DNA of 51,394 nt from Methylobacterium bullatum (GTDB lineage: Bacteria > Pseudomonadota > Alphaproteobacteria > Rhizobiales > Beijerinckiaceae), in the NCBI RefSeq assembly GCF_014845095.1, contig NZ_NKUG01000064.1, positions 1 through 51,394 on the forward strand, read 5' to 3'. A program made the translations under genes and the position numbers. The notes beneath the pieces are model-generated. The model saw only the letters and a program-made list of their open reading frames with translations. It was not told the origin of the DNA and did no database searches. Shown piece after piece: positions 28,623 through 36,960 of this stretch (the first letter of the stretch is position 1; each line of letters begins with the position of its first letter).

Positions 28623-29345
28623 TCAGGGTGCGGAACGCCGATCGTCAACCGCTGCCTCGAAGCGCCAGGCCGTGGCGATGAGGCCGTAGAGGACGGCTGC
28701 GTTGAGGCAATGCCAGAGGAAATGGGTGCCGATCGGCAGGCTTGGGCAGATGGCGGCGTCCAGGGTCCGGAAGGTCAGGGAGAGGGCGAACAGCGCGGCG
28801 ATGGCGAGGAGCGAGAGGCCGGCGCGGCTCCGTGCCGGGCCGAGGAAGCATGTCTGGGGCATCAGCAAGCCGGCGGCGACGCCGACGAGGGCCAGGATGG
28901 CGGGCGCGTAGGCGATGGAACCGTTGCTCAAGCGGTCGACCGATTGGCCCGTGAGCGCGTCGAGGGCCGGTTCCAGCCCGGCCGCGAAGCCGGCAAAGCC
29001 GAGTGTCGTCAGGATCGCCGGAACGAGGGAAAGGCCGAGGAGACGCCGAAGGGCCAGGAAGAAATAGGCGTAGATGAAGAGGGCGATGGGGATGACGTCG
29101 GCGAGCATCGCCCAGCGGACGGCGAGGGTGTGGAACAGGAACGACCCGATGCCGACGAGGGCGACGAGCCCGGCCAGCGCCGTCGCCGCCCGGTCGCGTT
29201 TCGGGCCGGAGCCGGCGAGGCGGAAGGCCAGGAACGCGGCGACGAGGAAGGCGCCGTTGGAGGCGGCGTTCAGCGGCTCGGCCCAGAAGCTCGCATCCCC
29301 GCGCTCGCAATAGGCCCGGATCGGTGCGAACCAGCCGTCGGACAT
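28623..29345 (-). CDS. Ceramidase/CREST-family membrane hydrolase
   Basis: A 240-residue protein with about seven hydrophobic segments. The catalytic pattern of the CREST/alkaline ceramidase family is present: GIGSFLFHTLAVRWAMLADVIP (Ser, His, Asp) and the C-terminal GTHFLWHCLNA (His pair). Alkaline ceramidases cut the amide bond of ceramides with a zinc-dependent site; whether this protein acts on ceramide, another N-acyl lipid or something else is not known. It is a minus-strand gene, divergent from xthA and 187 bp upstream of hom. Its neighbours on the other side make betaine lipids. Confidence 0.85.
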   Translation of the reverse strand: MSDGWFAPIRAYCERGDASFWAEPLNAASNGAFLVAAFLAFRLAGSGPKRDRAATALAGLVALVGIGSFLFHTLAVRWAMLADVIPIALFIYAYFFLALRRLLGLSLVPAILTTLGFAGFAAGLEPALDALTGQSVDRLSNGSIAYAPAILALVGVAAGLLMPQTCFLGPARSRAGLSLLAIAALFALSLTFRTLDAAICPSLPIGTHFLWHCLNAAVLYGLIATAWRFEAAVDDRRSAP

Positions 29346-29431
29346 CCTGACTTCCTCCCCCGCGCATGCCTTGCCAGCCCGACGCGAAGGCCCGATGACG
29401 GGCGGCCCTCTCCGACCGGATCTCAGAGCCC

Positions 29432-30226
29432 ATGCGGATCGCCACCTGGAACGTCAATTCGATCAAGCAGCGGGTCGGCCATCTCGTCGGCTTCCTCGAC
29501 GAGGCCAAGCCCGACGTGGTCTGCCTGCAGGAGTTGAAATGCCAGGACGAGGGCTTTCCCCGCGCCGAGATCGAGGCGGCTGGCTACGCCGTCGAGACGC
29601 TCGGGCAGAAAGCCTATAACGGCGTGGCGCTGCTGGTGCGGGCGCCGCTCGGCATGAGCGAGGTCCGCCGTGGCCTGCCCGGCGACGAGACCGACGAGCA
29701 ATCCCGCTACATCGAGGCGCTGATCTCGGGAGAGGATCTGGCCCCCGTCCGGGTGGCCTCGATCTACCTGCCCAACGGCAATCCGACGCCGGGACCGAAA
29801 TACACCTACAAGCTCGGCTTCATGGAGCGGTTGCGGCTTCATGCGCGCGCGCTCCTAGCCGATGAGGAGGCCCTGGTACTGGCGGGCGATTACAACGTGA
29901 TCCCCGAGCCCGAGGACGCGGCGGATGCGAGCGCCTGGGTGAACGACGCGCTGTTCCTTCCCGAGACCCGTTCCGCCTTCCGCGCCCTCCTCGCCGAAGG
30001 ATTCACCGAGGCCCTGCGCGCCTGCGACCCCTCCCCCGGCCTCTACACGTTCTGGGATTACCAGGCCGGCTGCTGGCAGCGGAACCAGGGCATCCGCATC
30101 GACCACCTGCTGCTTTCGCCGCAGGCGGCCGACCGCCTTGTCTCCGCCTCCGTGCAGAAGCACCTGCGCGGCCTGGAGAAACCCTCGGACCACGTGCCGG
30201 TGACGGTCGAGCTGCGACCGCGCTGA
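29432..30226 (+). CDS. xthA: Exodeoxyribonuclease III (AP endonuclease)
   Basis: Repairs abasic sites and 3'-blocked ends in DNA. The 264-residue protein follows the exonuclease III pattern: RIATWNVNSIKQRV (Asn), CLQELKCQDEGFP (metal Glu), IYLPNGNP, LAGDYNVIPEPEDAAD (catalytic Asp and Asn), and C-terminal IDHLLLS with SDHVPV (catalytic His). ATG 29432 gives the standard N-terminus. It is followed 159 bp later by btaA. Confidence 0.96.
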   Translation: MRIATWNVNSIKQRVGHLVGFLDEAKPDVVCLQELKCQDEGFPRAEIEAAGYAVETLGQKAYNGVALLVRAPLGMSEVRRGLPGDETDEQSRYIEALISGEDLAPVRVASIYLPNGNPTPGPKYTYKLGFMERLRLHARALLADEEALVLAGDYNVIPEPEDAADASAWVNDALFLPETRSAFRALLAEGFTEALRACDPSPGLYTFWDYQAGCWQRNQGIRIDHLLLSPQAADRLVSASVQKHLRGLEKPSDHVPVTVELRPR

Positions 30227-30310
30227 ACGGGGCCCGCGCCATGGATGTGCCGGGCGGGGCAGGACAGGTGAACGAATGATCCGTCCCCGGAGCCATCCGG
30301 AGACGATCCT

Positions 30311-30328
30311 CCGTCACCGGGCGGTCAT
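30311..30328 (+). promoter_or_regulatory. Putative Pho box upstream of btaA
   Basis: CCGTCAC-CGGG-CGGTCAT has the CTGTCAT-N4-CTGTCAT layout of PhoB sites, matching 11 of 14 conserved positions with exact 11-bp spacing. It lies 57 bp before the btaA start. In Sinorhizobium the btaA gene is PhoB-controlled, which makes the site plausible; it is inferred by eye only. Confidence 0.5.
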
Positions 30329-30385
30329 GCGGATGCCGTAACGGCCCTGGCGTCGATCACGCCAACCAGCGACGCGAGACCTCGC

Positions 30386-31633
30386 ATGACGCGCGCAGCA
30401 CGGGCCATCCGCCGCGAGACGAGTCTGGGGCTCACCCAGGCCGTCCATCGCAACCGGGCTTTCTCGAAGGCGGGCGTGTCGGAACGCCTGTTCACGGCGG
30501 CCTTCAGCGGTCTGGTCTATCCGCAGATCTGGGAAGATCCGGTGGTGGACATGGCGGCACTCCGGCTGCAGCCCGACGACCACGTCGTCACCATCGCCTC
30601 GGGGGGCTGCAACGCGCTCTCCTACCTTACGGCCAACCCGGCCCGGATCAGCGCCGTCGACCTCAACGGCGCCCATGTGGCCCTGGGGAAGCTCAAGCTT
30701 GCCGCCCTCCGGCATCTGCCCGACCATGCCGCTTTCTTCGGCTTCTTCGGCCGCCCTGCCCGGCCCGAGAACGTCGCTGCCTATGACGAGATCATCCGCC
30801 AGCATCTCGACGCCACGTCCCGCGCCTATTGGGAGGCCCGACGCCTCGACGGGCGCCGCCGCATCTCGGCCTTCGAGCACGGCTTCTACCGCTACGGCCT
30901 GCTCGGCCGCTTCATCGGTGCGGGGCATTGGCTCGCCCGCCGCTACGGCTGCGATCTCGGCGCCGTGCTGACGGCGCGGGACCTCGCCGAACAGCGGACG
31001 ATCTTCGAGGCCGAACTGGCCCCGCTCTTCGAGAAGACCTTCATCCGCTGGCTCATCCGCCAGCCGGCCTCGCTCTACGGTCTCGGCATTCCGCCGGCGC
31101 AATACGTCGCCCTTGCGGGCGATGGCCCCGGCGGGATGGCGGCCGTCTTGCGTCACCGTCTGGAGCGTCTCGCCTGCGGCTTCCCGATCCGGTCCAACTA
31201 CTTCGCCTGGCAGGCCTTCGGCCGCGCCTACGACACCGCGCCCGACGCATCGCTGCCGCCCTATCTCCAGGCCGGGAACCACGCGGCCCTGCGCGAGCGC
31301 GCCGGCCGCCTCGACTTCCGCCAGCAATCGATGACCGAATTCCTGCGGGAGAGCCCGGCCGCCAGCGTCGATGCCGTGATCCTCCTCGATGCGCAGGACT
31401 GGATGACGGATGCCGACCTCACCGACCTGTGGACCCAGATTACCCGCGCGGCCCGGCCCGGCGCCCGCGTGATCTTCAGGACGGCGGCGGACGAGCGCCG
31501 GCTGCCCGGCCGGGTGCCGGATTCCATCCTCGGTGCCTGGGATTATGCCGAGGAGGAGAGCCGCCGCCTCGGCGAGCAGGACCGGTCGTCAATATACGGG
31601 GCGTTCCACCTCTACCGGCTGGCCTCGTCGTGA
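30386..31633 (+). CDS. btaA: S-adenosylmethionine:diacylglycerol 3-amino-3-carboxypropyltransferase (BtaA)
   Basis: First enzyme of betaine-lipid (DGTS) synthesis; moves the aminocarboxypropyl group of SAM onto diacylglycerol. The 415-residue protein has the DUF3419/BtaA pattern: LVYPQIWEDPVVDM near residue 45, a SAM site DDHVVTIASGGCNALSYL, SAVDLNGAHVALGKLKLAAL, FFGFFGRP, and VILLDAQDWM near the C-terminus. ATG 30386 fits the family. The btaB start overlaps its stop as GTGA, showing coupling. Probably induced by phosphate limitation through the upstream Pho-like box. Confidence 0.92.
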   Translation: MTRAARAIRRETSLGLTQAVHRNRAFSKAGVSERLFTAAFSGLVYPQIWEDPVVDMAALRLQPDDHVVTIASGGCNALSYLTANPARISAVDLNGAHVALGKLKLAALRHLPDHAAFFGFFGRPARPENVAAYDEIIRQHLDATSRAYWEARRLDGRRRISAFEHGFYRYGLLGRFIGAGHWLARRYGCDLGAVLTARDLAEQRTIFEAELAPLFEKTFIRWLIRQPASLYGLGIPPAQYVALAGDGPGGMAAVLRHRLERLACGFPIRSNYFAWQAFGRAYDTAPDASLPPYLQAGNHAALRERAGRLDFRQQSMTEFLRESPAASVDAVILLDAQDWMTDADLTDLWTQITRAARPGARVIFRTAADERRLPGRVPDSILGAWDYAEEESRRLGEQDRSSIYGAFHLYRLASS

Positions 31634-32286
31634 GCGAGGCGGCGCGGCTGATGGACCGGATGTACCGGCACCAGCGGCACATCTACGATGCGAGCCGGAA
31701 ATTCTACCTCCTCGGCCGCGACGGCATGATCGCGGATCTCACGCCTCCCGCCGGGGGCAGCGTGCTGGAGATCGGCTGCGGCACCGGGCGCAACCTCGTG
31801 CGCATCGCGCGGACCTACCCGGATGCCCGCTGCTTCGGCCTCGATGTCTCGTCCGAGATGCTCGATACGGCTGGCCGCGCCACCGCCCGCGCGGGCCTCG
31901 CCCACCGCATCCGCCTCTCGCGAGGCGATGCCACGGCCTTCGATCCCGCCCCCCTGTTCGGGGAGGCCGAGTTCGACCGGATCGTGATCTCCTACGCCCT
32001 GTCGATGATCCCGCCCTGGCGCGCCGTCCTCGCCGAGGCCGCCGGTCACCTCGCGCCCGGCGGCTCCCTGCACGTGGTCGATTTCGGCGATCAGGGCGGT
32101 CTGCCCATGCCGGCCCGATGGCTGCTCAACCGATGGCTCGCGGGGTTCCACGTCACTCCGCGTCAGGGGCTCGCCGACACTCTCGGCGAGGTCGCGCGGA
32201 CGTCGCGGCGACGCGCCCGGATCGTGCAGCGGTTCGGCGGCTATGCCGTGCATGGGGTGATCGAGCCGGATCGAAGCCCTATCTGA
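31630..32286 (+). CDS. btaB: Diacylglycerol-homoserine N-methyltransferase (BtaB)
   Basis: Second step of betaine-lipid synthesis: three SAM-dependent N-methylations of diacylglyceryl-homoserine to give the trimethylated lipid DGTS. The 218-residue class I methyltransferase has MDRMYRHQRHIYDASRKFYLLGRD near the N-terminus, typical of BtaB, then VLEIGCGTGRNLV and CFGLDVSSEMLD for SAM binding, and LHVVDFGDQGGLP. The start is GTG 31630, overlapping the btaA TGA by 3 bp, chosen over inner starts for that coupling. Pairing with btaA makes the assignment firm. Confidence 0.9.
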   Translation: MSEAARLMDRMYRHQRHIYDASRKFYLLGRDGMIADLTPPAGGSVLEIGCGTGRNLVRIARTYPDARCFGLDVSSEMLDTAGRATARAGLAHRIRLSRGDATAFDPAPLFGEAEFDRIVISYALSMIPPWRAVLAEAAGHLAPGGSLHVVDFGDQGGLPMPARWLLNRWLAGFHVTPRQGLADTLGEVARTSRRRARIVQRFGGYAVHGVIEPDRSPI

Positions 32287-32351
32287 GGGGACGGACGGCA
32301 AGAGCCATTCGGCCTGCCCCTTCCTCCCGCCACAACAGGTTGTTTCTCCGC

Positions 32352-32975
32352 ATGATTCTCTACGGCACGAGCTATTCGCCCTTCGTCCGCAAGATCCTCG
32401 TCACGCTGGCCGAGAAGGACGTCGCTTTCGAGCACAAGCCCGTTTTCTTCCACGCGCCGGACGAGTCGTTCCAGGCCTGCAGCCCGCTGGGCAAGATCCC
32501 GGCGATCGAGGATGACGGCTTTCGGCTGGCCGATTCCTCGGCGATCTCCGCCTATATCGAGGCCAAGCACCCGAATCCGGCCCTGTGGCCGCAGGCGCCG
32601 AAGGAGCGCGCACGCGCCGTCTGGTTCGACAAGTTCGGCGATACCGAGCTGTTCCCGGTGCTGATCAAGCCCTTCGCCGAGCGCGTGGTGAAGCCCGTCC
32701 TAATGGGCAAGCCCGGCGACGAGGCCGTGGCGGTGAAGGCGGTGACGGACGAGTTCCCGAAGCTCTACGATTACCTGGAGAGCCAGATCGACGGCCCCTA
32801 CCTCGTGGGCGGCGTCTTCAGCATCGCCGACATCGCGGTCGCCACGACCTTCCACAACCTCCGGCTCGCCAAGGAGCCCGTCGATGCGAGCCGCTGGCCG
32901 AAGCTCGCCGCCTATATCGACGCGACGCTCTCGCGTCCGTCTTTCGTCACGGCGATCGCGGCGCCAACGAACTGA
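32352..32975 (+). CDS. Glutathione S-transferase-family protein
   Basis: A 207-residue GST fold. The thioredoxin-like N-terminal domain is clear (YGTSYSPFVRKILVTLAEK, cis-Pro at GKIPAIED, DSSAISAYIE) and the all-helical C-terminal domain holds GGVFSIADIAVATTF, with the N-capping Ser-x-x-Asp. A Ser in YSPFVRK is the likely glutathione-activating residue. Substrate unknown. It starts 65 bp after btaB on the same strand and ends at a hairpin, but a role in lipid metabolism is not implied. Confidence 0.9.
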   Translation: MILYGTSYSPFVRKILVTLAEKDVAFEHKPVFFHAPDESFQACSPLGKIPAIEDDGFRLADSSAISAYIEAKHPNPALWPQAPKERARAVWFDKFGDTELFPVLIKPFAERVVKPVLMGKPGDEAVAVKAVTDEFPKLYDYLESQIDGPYLVGGVFSIADIAVATTFHNLRLAKEPVDASRWPKLAAYIDATLSRPSFVTAIAAPTN

Positions 32976-32977
32976 GC

Positions 32978-32994
32978 CAGCCGGGAGCCGGCTG
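32978..32994 (+). terminator. Short hairpin after the GST gene
   Basis: CAGCCGG-GAG-CCGGCTG, 7-bp perfect arms, starting 3 bp past the stop and followed by a T/C-rich stretch. Probable terminator. Confidence 0.5.
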
Positions 32995-33089
32995 TCGCTT
33001 CCTTTCCGGATCGCCTGGAGCGCTCTGCGCCGAAGGGTATGCCGGTTCGGCGAAAAGGAGCGCGGCACAACAAAAGCCTAGAGATGTGC

Positions 33090-33109
33090 CCCGACCCGAG
33101 GTGGTCGGG
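33090..33109 (-). terminator. Hairpin after exoR
   Basis: CCCGACC (33090-33096) and GGTCGGG (33103-33109) with a 6-nt loop, 7 bp past the exoR stop on the minus strand; a TTTTGTTG stretch follows some 15 nt later. Weak to moderate terminator. Confidence 0.45.
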
Positions 33110-33116
33110 CGCAGCT

Positions 33117-33941
33117 CTAGCGACGGCGCCGGGACGATCCGGTGACCTGCGATTGAGCCTGGAGGGCCTGGGCCTGAGCCTGGGCCTTCTCTTCTTCCGA
33201 GGCGGTGGCCCAGGCCTTGTCGGACAGGGTGACGATCCAGTCGTCCTTGCGCCCTTGCGCCGATTCCCGCGCCAGCGACAGCCACATCAGGCCACGGGCC
33301 CGCTGGGCCGGAACGCCCTGCCCGTTGACCAAGAGGTCACCCAGCAGAGCCTGGGCCGGAGCATGGCCCTTTTCGGCCGCGAGGTTGAACCAGCGCGCCG
33401 CCTGACGTGGGTCGGCATCCACGCCGGTCCCTTCGAGGTAGAGTCGCGCGAGATTGTACTGGGCGTTCGGGTCGCCGAAATACGACGCCGCGTAGTTGAA
33501 CATGTCGTAGGCCCGCTCCGGGTTCGGGCGCACGTAGGTGCCCTTGATCCCGTCGAGGAAATACGTGCCGAGCGCCGTGAAGGCGCTGGCGACCACGCCC
33601 GAATTCTGGGTGTCCGGCCCGTCATCGGTGTTGTCGTCGGCGATGCGCGAGAAGAACTCGAAGGCCTTCAGGTCGTCATGGGGCACGCCGTCGCCCTCGG
33701 CATACATCCGGCCGAGCTTCCACAGGGCAAGGGCGTGGCCCTGGCCTGCGGCGTATTCGAGGGCGCGGGCGGCACCCTCCTTGTCGCCGGCATTGTAGTC
33801 GCGGACGCCCGAGCGAAGGGCTTCGCGCGCCGTGCGGTAACCGCCCGTCGCGGGCACGGGCGTGCGCGCGGCGGGGTCAAGCGCCAGGGCCGAGGTGGCG
33901 CCGACGAGGAGCAGCGCGAGGGCCGCTCCCATCCGCCTCAC
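33117..33941 (-). CDS. exoR: ExoR-like Sel1/TPR-repeat exported regulator
   Basis: A Sel1-repeat protein similar to ExoR, the periplasmic inhibitor of the ExoS-ChvI two-component system in rhizobia, which controls exopolysaccharide and motility. Repeats are visible: AAGQGHALALWKLGRMYAEGDGV, YNLARLYLEGTGVDADPRQAARWFNLAAEKGHAPAQALLGDLLV. A signal peptide (MGAALALLLVGATSALA) follows an Arg-rich segment. GTG 33941 is chosen to give MRRMGAALALLL; ATG 33932 is as likely, and a start at 34016 would overlap ilvD by 14 bp. It is downstream of ilvD with no gap, so both may share a transcript. ExoS/ChvI are not in the window. Confidence 0.82.
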   Translation of the reverse strand: MRRMGAALALLLVGATSALALDPAARTPVPATGGYRTAREALRSGVRDYNAGDKEGAARALEYAAGQGHALALWKLGRMYAEGDGVPHDDLKAFEFFSRIADDNTDDGPDTQNSGVVASAFTALGTYFLDGIKGTYVRPNPERAYDMFNYAASYFGDPNAQYNLARLYLEGTGVDADPRQAARWFNLAAEKGHAPAQALLGDLLVNGQGVPAQRARGLMWLSLARESAQGRKDDWIVTLSDKAWATASEEEKAQAQAQALQAQSQVTGSSRRRR

Positions 33942-34002
33942 CCGACGTGCGGCGCGACCGGGATCGGCCCCTGCCGGCCGCGCGGGCCGGCGAAGGTCAG
34001 TC

Positions 34003-35733
34003 CTAGACATCCGCATAGGTTTGAATCTCCTCGGCGCCCCCGGGATGGGTGACGGCGCCGTCCACCGCGGGACCGACGGTCTGCATGTATTTCCAGAGAT
34101 AGCCGGAGGTCGCGGTGTTGGTCCGCGGCGTCCATTCCGCCCGCCGCTTGGCGAATTCCTCGTCGGTCACGGCCACGTCGAGCGTGCCCTTGATCGCGTC
34201 GAGGGTGATCATGTCGCCATCGCGGATCAGGCCGATCGGCCCGCCGATGGCGGCTTCGGGACCCACATGGCCGACGCAGAAACCGCGCGTCGCGCCGGAG
34301 AAGCGGCCGTCGGTGATGAGCGCGACTTTGTCGCCCATGCCCTGGCCGTAGAGCGCGGCGGTGGTCGACAGCATCTCGCGCATGCCGGGGCCGCCCTTCG
34401 GGCCTTCGTAGCGGATGACGAGAACCTCGCCCTCTTTGTAGGTGCGCTTCTGGACCGCCTCGAAACACGCTTCCTCGCCGTCGAACACGCGGGCCGGGCC
34501 GGTGAAGACCTGCTTGTCTTCCGACATGCCGGCGACCTTCACGATGGCGCCCTGGGGCGCGAGGTTGCCGCGCAGGCCGACGACGCCGCCGGTGACGGTG
34601 ATGGGCGCGTTGGCGGGCCGGACCACGTCCTGGTCCGGGTTCCATGCGACGTGCTCCATGTTCTCGGCGATGGTGCGGCCTGTCACCGTCATGCAGTCGC
34701 CGTTGATGAAGCCGTGGTCGAGGAGCGTCTTGATCAGGAGCGGAATACCGCCGACCTCGAACATGTCCTTGGCGACGTAGCGTCCGCCCGGCTTCAGGTC
34801 GGCGATGTAGGGCGTGCGCTTGAAGATCTCGGCCACGTCGAACAGGTCGAACTTGATGCCGCATTCATGCGCGATCGCCGGCAGGTGCAGGGCCGCGTTG
34901 GTGGAGCCGCCCGAGGCCGCGACGGCGGCGGCGGCGTTCTCCAGGCTCTTGCGGGTGACGATGTCGCGCGGGCGGATGTTCTTGGCGATGAGCTCCATCA
35001 CCTTCTCGCCCGCGGTCATGCAGAATCTGTCGCGGATCTCGTAAGGGGCCGGGGCGCCGGCCGAGTAGGGCAGCGCGAGGCCGATGGCCTCGGAGACCGT
35101 GGCCATGGTGTTGGCGGTGAACTGCGCGCCGCAGGCCCCGGCCGAGGGGCAGGCGACCTGCTCCAGCTCGTCGAGATCGTCGAGGCTCATGTCGCCGACG
35201 GCGTGCTTGCCCACCGCTTCGAACAGGTCCTGCACCGTGACGGGCTTGCCTCGGAACGAGCCGGGCAGGATCGAGCCGCCATAGATGAAGATCGACGGCA
35301 CGTTGAGACGCACCATGGCCATCATCATGCCCGGCAGGGATTTGTCGCAGCCGGCCAGCCCGACGAGGGCGTCGTAGGCATGGCCGCGCATGGTCAACTC
35401 GACCGAATCGGCGATGACCTCGCGGGAGGGCAGCGAGGCGCGCATGCCGGCATGGCCCATGGCGATGCCGTCGGTGACGGTGATGGTGCAGAACTCGCGC
35501 GGCGTTCCGTTGGCGGCGGCGACACCCTTCTTCACCGCCTGCGCCTGGCGCATCAGCGAGATGTTGCAGGGCGCGGCCTCGTTCCAGCAGGAGGCGACGC
35601 CCACCAGCGGCTGGTGAATCTGTTCCTTGGTGAGACCCATGGCGTAGAGATACGAACGGTGCGGCGCCCGCTCGGGGCCCTCCGTGACGTGGCGGCTCGG
35701 AAGCTTCGACTTGTCTGTGGTACGCACGTCCAT
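34003..35733 (-). CDS. ilvD: Dihydroxy-acid dehydratase
   Basis: Fe-S dehydratase of branched-chain amino acid synthesis, converting 2,3-dihydroxy-isovalerate and its homologue to the 2-oxo acids. The 576-residue protein has the IlvD signatures VGLAGCDKSLPGMMMAMVRLN, CPSAGACGAQFTANTM (cluster cysteines), GGSTNAALHLPAIAHE, YEGPKGGPGMREML and the C-terminal GFCVGHVGPEAA. Length is normal. ATG 35733 opens the family N-terminus. exoR follows directly; the 417-bp region upstream holds no recognised gene. Confidence 0.96.
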   Translation of the reverse strand: MDVRTTDKSKLPSRHVTEGPERAPHRSYLYAMGLTKEQIHQPLVGVASCWNEAAPCNISLMRQAQAVKKGVAAANGTPREFCTITVTDGIAMGHAGMRASLPSREVIADSVELTMRGHAYDALVGLAGCDKSLPGMMMAMVRLNVPSIFIYGGSILPGSFRGKPVTVQDLFEAVGKHAVGDMSLDDLDELEQVACPSAGACGAQFTANTMATVSEAIGLALPYSAGAPAPYEIRDRFCMTAGEKVMELIAKNIRPRDIVTRKSLENAAAAVAASGGSTNAALHLPAIAHECGIKFDLFDVAEIFKRTPYIADLKPGGRYVAKDMFEVGGIPLLIKTLLDHGFINGDCMTVTGRTIAENMEHVAWNPDQDVVRPANAPITVTGGVVGLRGNLAPQGAIVKVAGMSEDKQVFTGPARVFDGEEACFEAVQKRTYKEGEVLVIRYEGPKGGPGMREMLSTTAALYGQGMGDKVALITDGRFSGATRGFCVGHVGPEAAIGGPIGLIRDGDMITLDAIKGTLDVAVTDEEFAKRRAEWTPRTNTATSGYLWKYMQTVGPAVDGAVTHPGGAEEIQTYADV

Positions 35734-36150
35734 CGTCTCTCTCGGCCCCGGTCTCAGGCGCTTCGGGTGAAGCCCGGCTGTCGGCTCTCAACGCGATGGC
35801 ATGCGACGCCGGTGAAGCGTCGTTCGACACCGTGAAACGCAGTCTCGGAATTCAGCGGTAAAGTGTTGGGGAAACTGTCGTTTACCGCGGATGTTGAGGT
35901 GGTCCCGGTTTATGGCGGGATCGCGGCGAATGAGGGCGTGTCCCAAGGCGAAGTCGGGATGCTTTCGCGGTGTTGCGACCCCGCCACAGCCACGCTTCGT
36001 CGGTGAGGACGGCGGGCGGGATCGGAGTCGGGGAGCGTTCGGCAAGACGACTTGCTGCGCCGCGAGCCGTGACGCGGCCCTAAATGGCGGATCTTCCGGG
36101 AGGAGGGAGCGCGTGGCGCTCGGGCTTCGCGGATGGCGTAGGCCGTTTCG
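35734..36150. other. Intergenic region between eutC and ilvD (417 bp)
   Basis: No gene that I can support and no strong hairpin or known riboswitch pattern seen. It should contain the ilvD promoter and the end of the eut transcript. Confidence 0.45.
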
Positions 36151-36960
36151 TCAGGTCCGGGATGCGGTATCCATTCCGTCTTCCAGAGCCTGCTGACGTG
36201 GCGGCGGCTCCAGTTCCGGCCCGCTGCCGTCCTTGAGGTTCACGCCCGTGATTCCGCGCACGAAGGCCTCGCGCAGGAGCCAGTCGAGCTTGAACGCGGC
36301 GAGGTCGTGCGAGAGCCCGGCGGGTCGGACGTTCGAGATGCAGTTGCGTTCGGCATCCGAACGCCCGACGCGCGGGTCGAGGGTCAGGTAGATGCCGAGG
36401 CTGTCGGGCGAGGACAGGCCGGGCCGCTCGCCGATGAGCACGGCGACGGCACGGGCCTTCAGCGCCGCGCCGATCCCGTCGCCGAGGGCGACGCGCCCCT
36501 GCGTCGCCACCACGATGGGCGCCAGCGTCCATCCGGCCTTGTCGATATGCGGCTTGAAGGCGGCGAGGAACCCGGCCGCGCCCTCGTGCACCGCCCGGGC
36601 CGAGAGACCGTCCGCCACGACGATGGCGAGGTCCACCGGCTCAGAAGGTTTTTCGGCCAGGATCGTCGCGCTGTCCTCACCGAGCGTGCGGCCGAGGTCT
36701 GGCCGGCGCAGGTAGGTGGCGCGGTCCGGCGCCGCCGAGGCGAGGGTGAGGGTGGGATAGCCCAGCGCCTCGATCCCCGCGGCGACCTCGGCGGCATCCA
36801 TCGGCGTGTGGACCGCGTCCCGCGCCTGGGCATGGGCGAGGCCGAAGCGCAGCACCTCGATGGTGGGCATGCCGGTGCCGGCGCGCCCGAGGCCGATCCG
36901 CGCCGGCGTCAGGCGGCTCAATCTGGTCCACGGATCCTCGGAGATGTCCTCGGCGCTCAT
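36151..36960 (-). CDS. eutC: Ethanolamine ammonia-lyase light chain
   Basis: Small subunit of the adenosylcobalamin-dependent enzyme that splits ethanolamine to acetaldehyde and ammonia. The 269-residue protein has the EutC core: TPARIGLGRAGTGMPT, LRFGLAHAQARDAVHTPMD, VVADGLSARAV, IGERPGLSSPDSLGIYLTL and RNCISNVRPAGLSHDLAAFKL. ATG 36960 overlaps the eutB TGA by 4 bp (ATGA), which sets the start. No carboxysome-like shell genes of the eut microcompartment are near, so this is the short two-gene version. Confidence 0.95.
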   Translation of the reverse strand: MSAEDISEDPWTRLSRLTPARIGLGRAGTGMPTIEVLRFGLAHAQARDAVHTPMDAAEVAAGIEALGYPTLTLASAAPDRATYLRRPDLGRTLGEDSATILAEKPSEPVDLAIVVADGLSARAVHEGAAGFLAAFKPHIDKAGWTLAPIVVATQGRVALGDGIGAALKARAVAVLIGERPGLSSPDSLGIYLTLDPRVGRSDAERNCISNVRPAGLSHDLAAFKLDWLLREAFVRGITGVNLKDGSGPELEPPPRQQALEDGMDTASRT

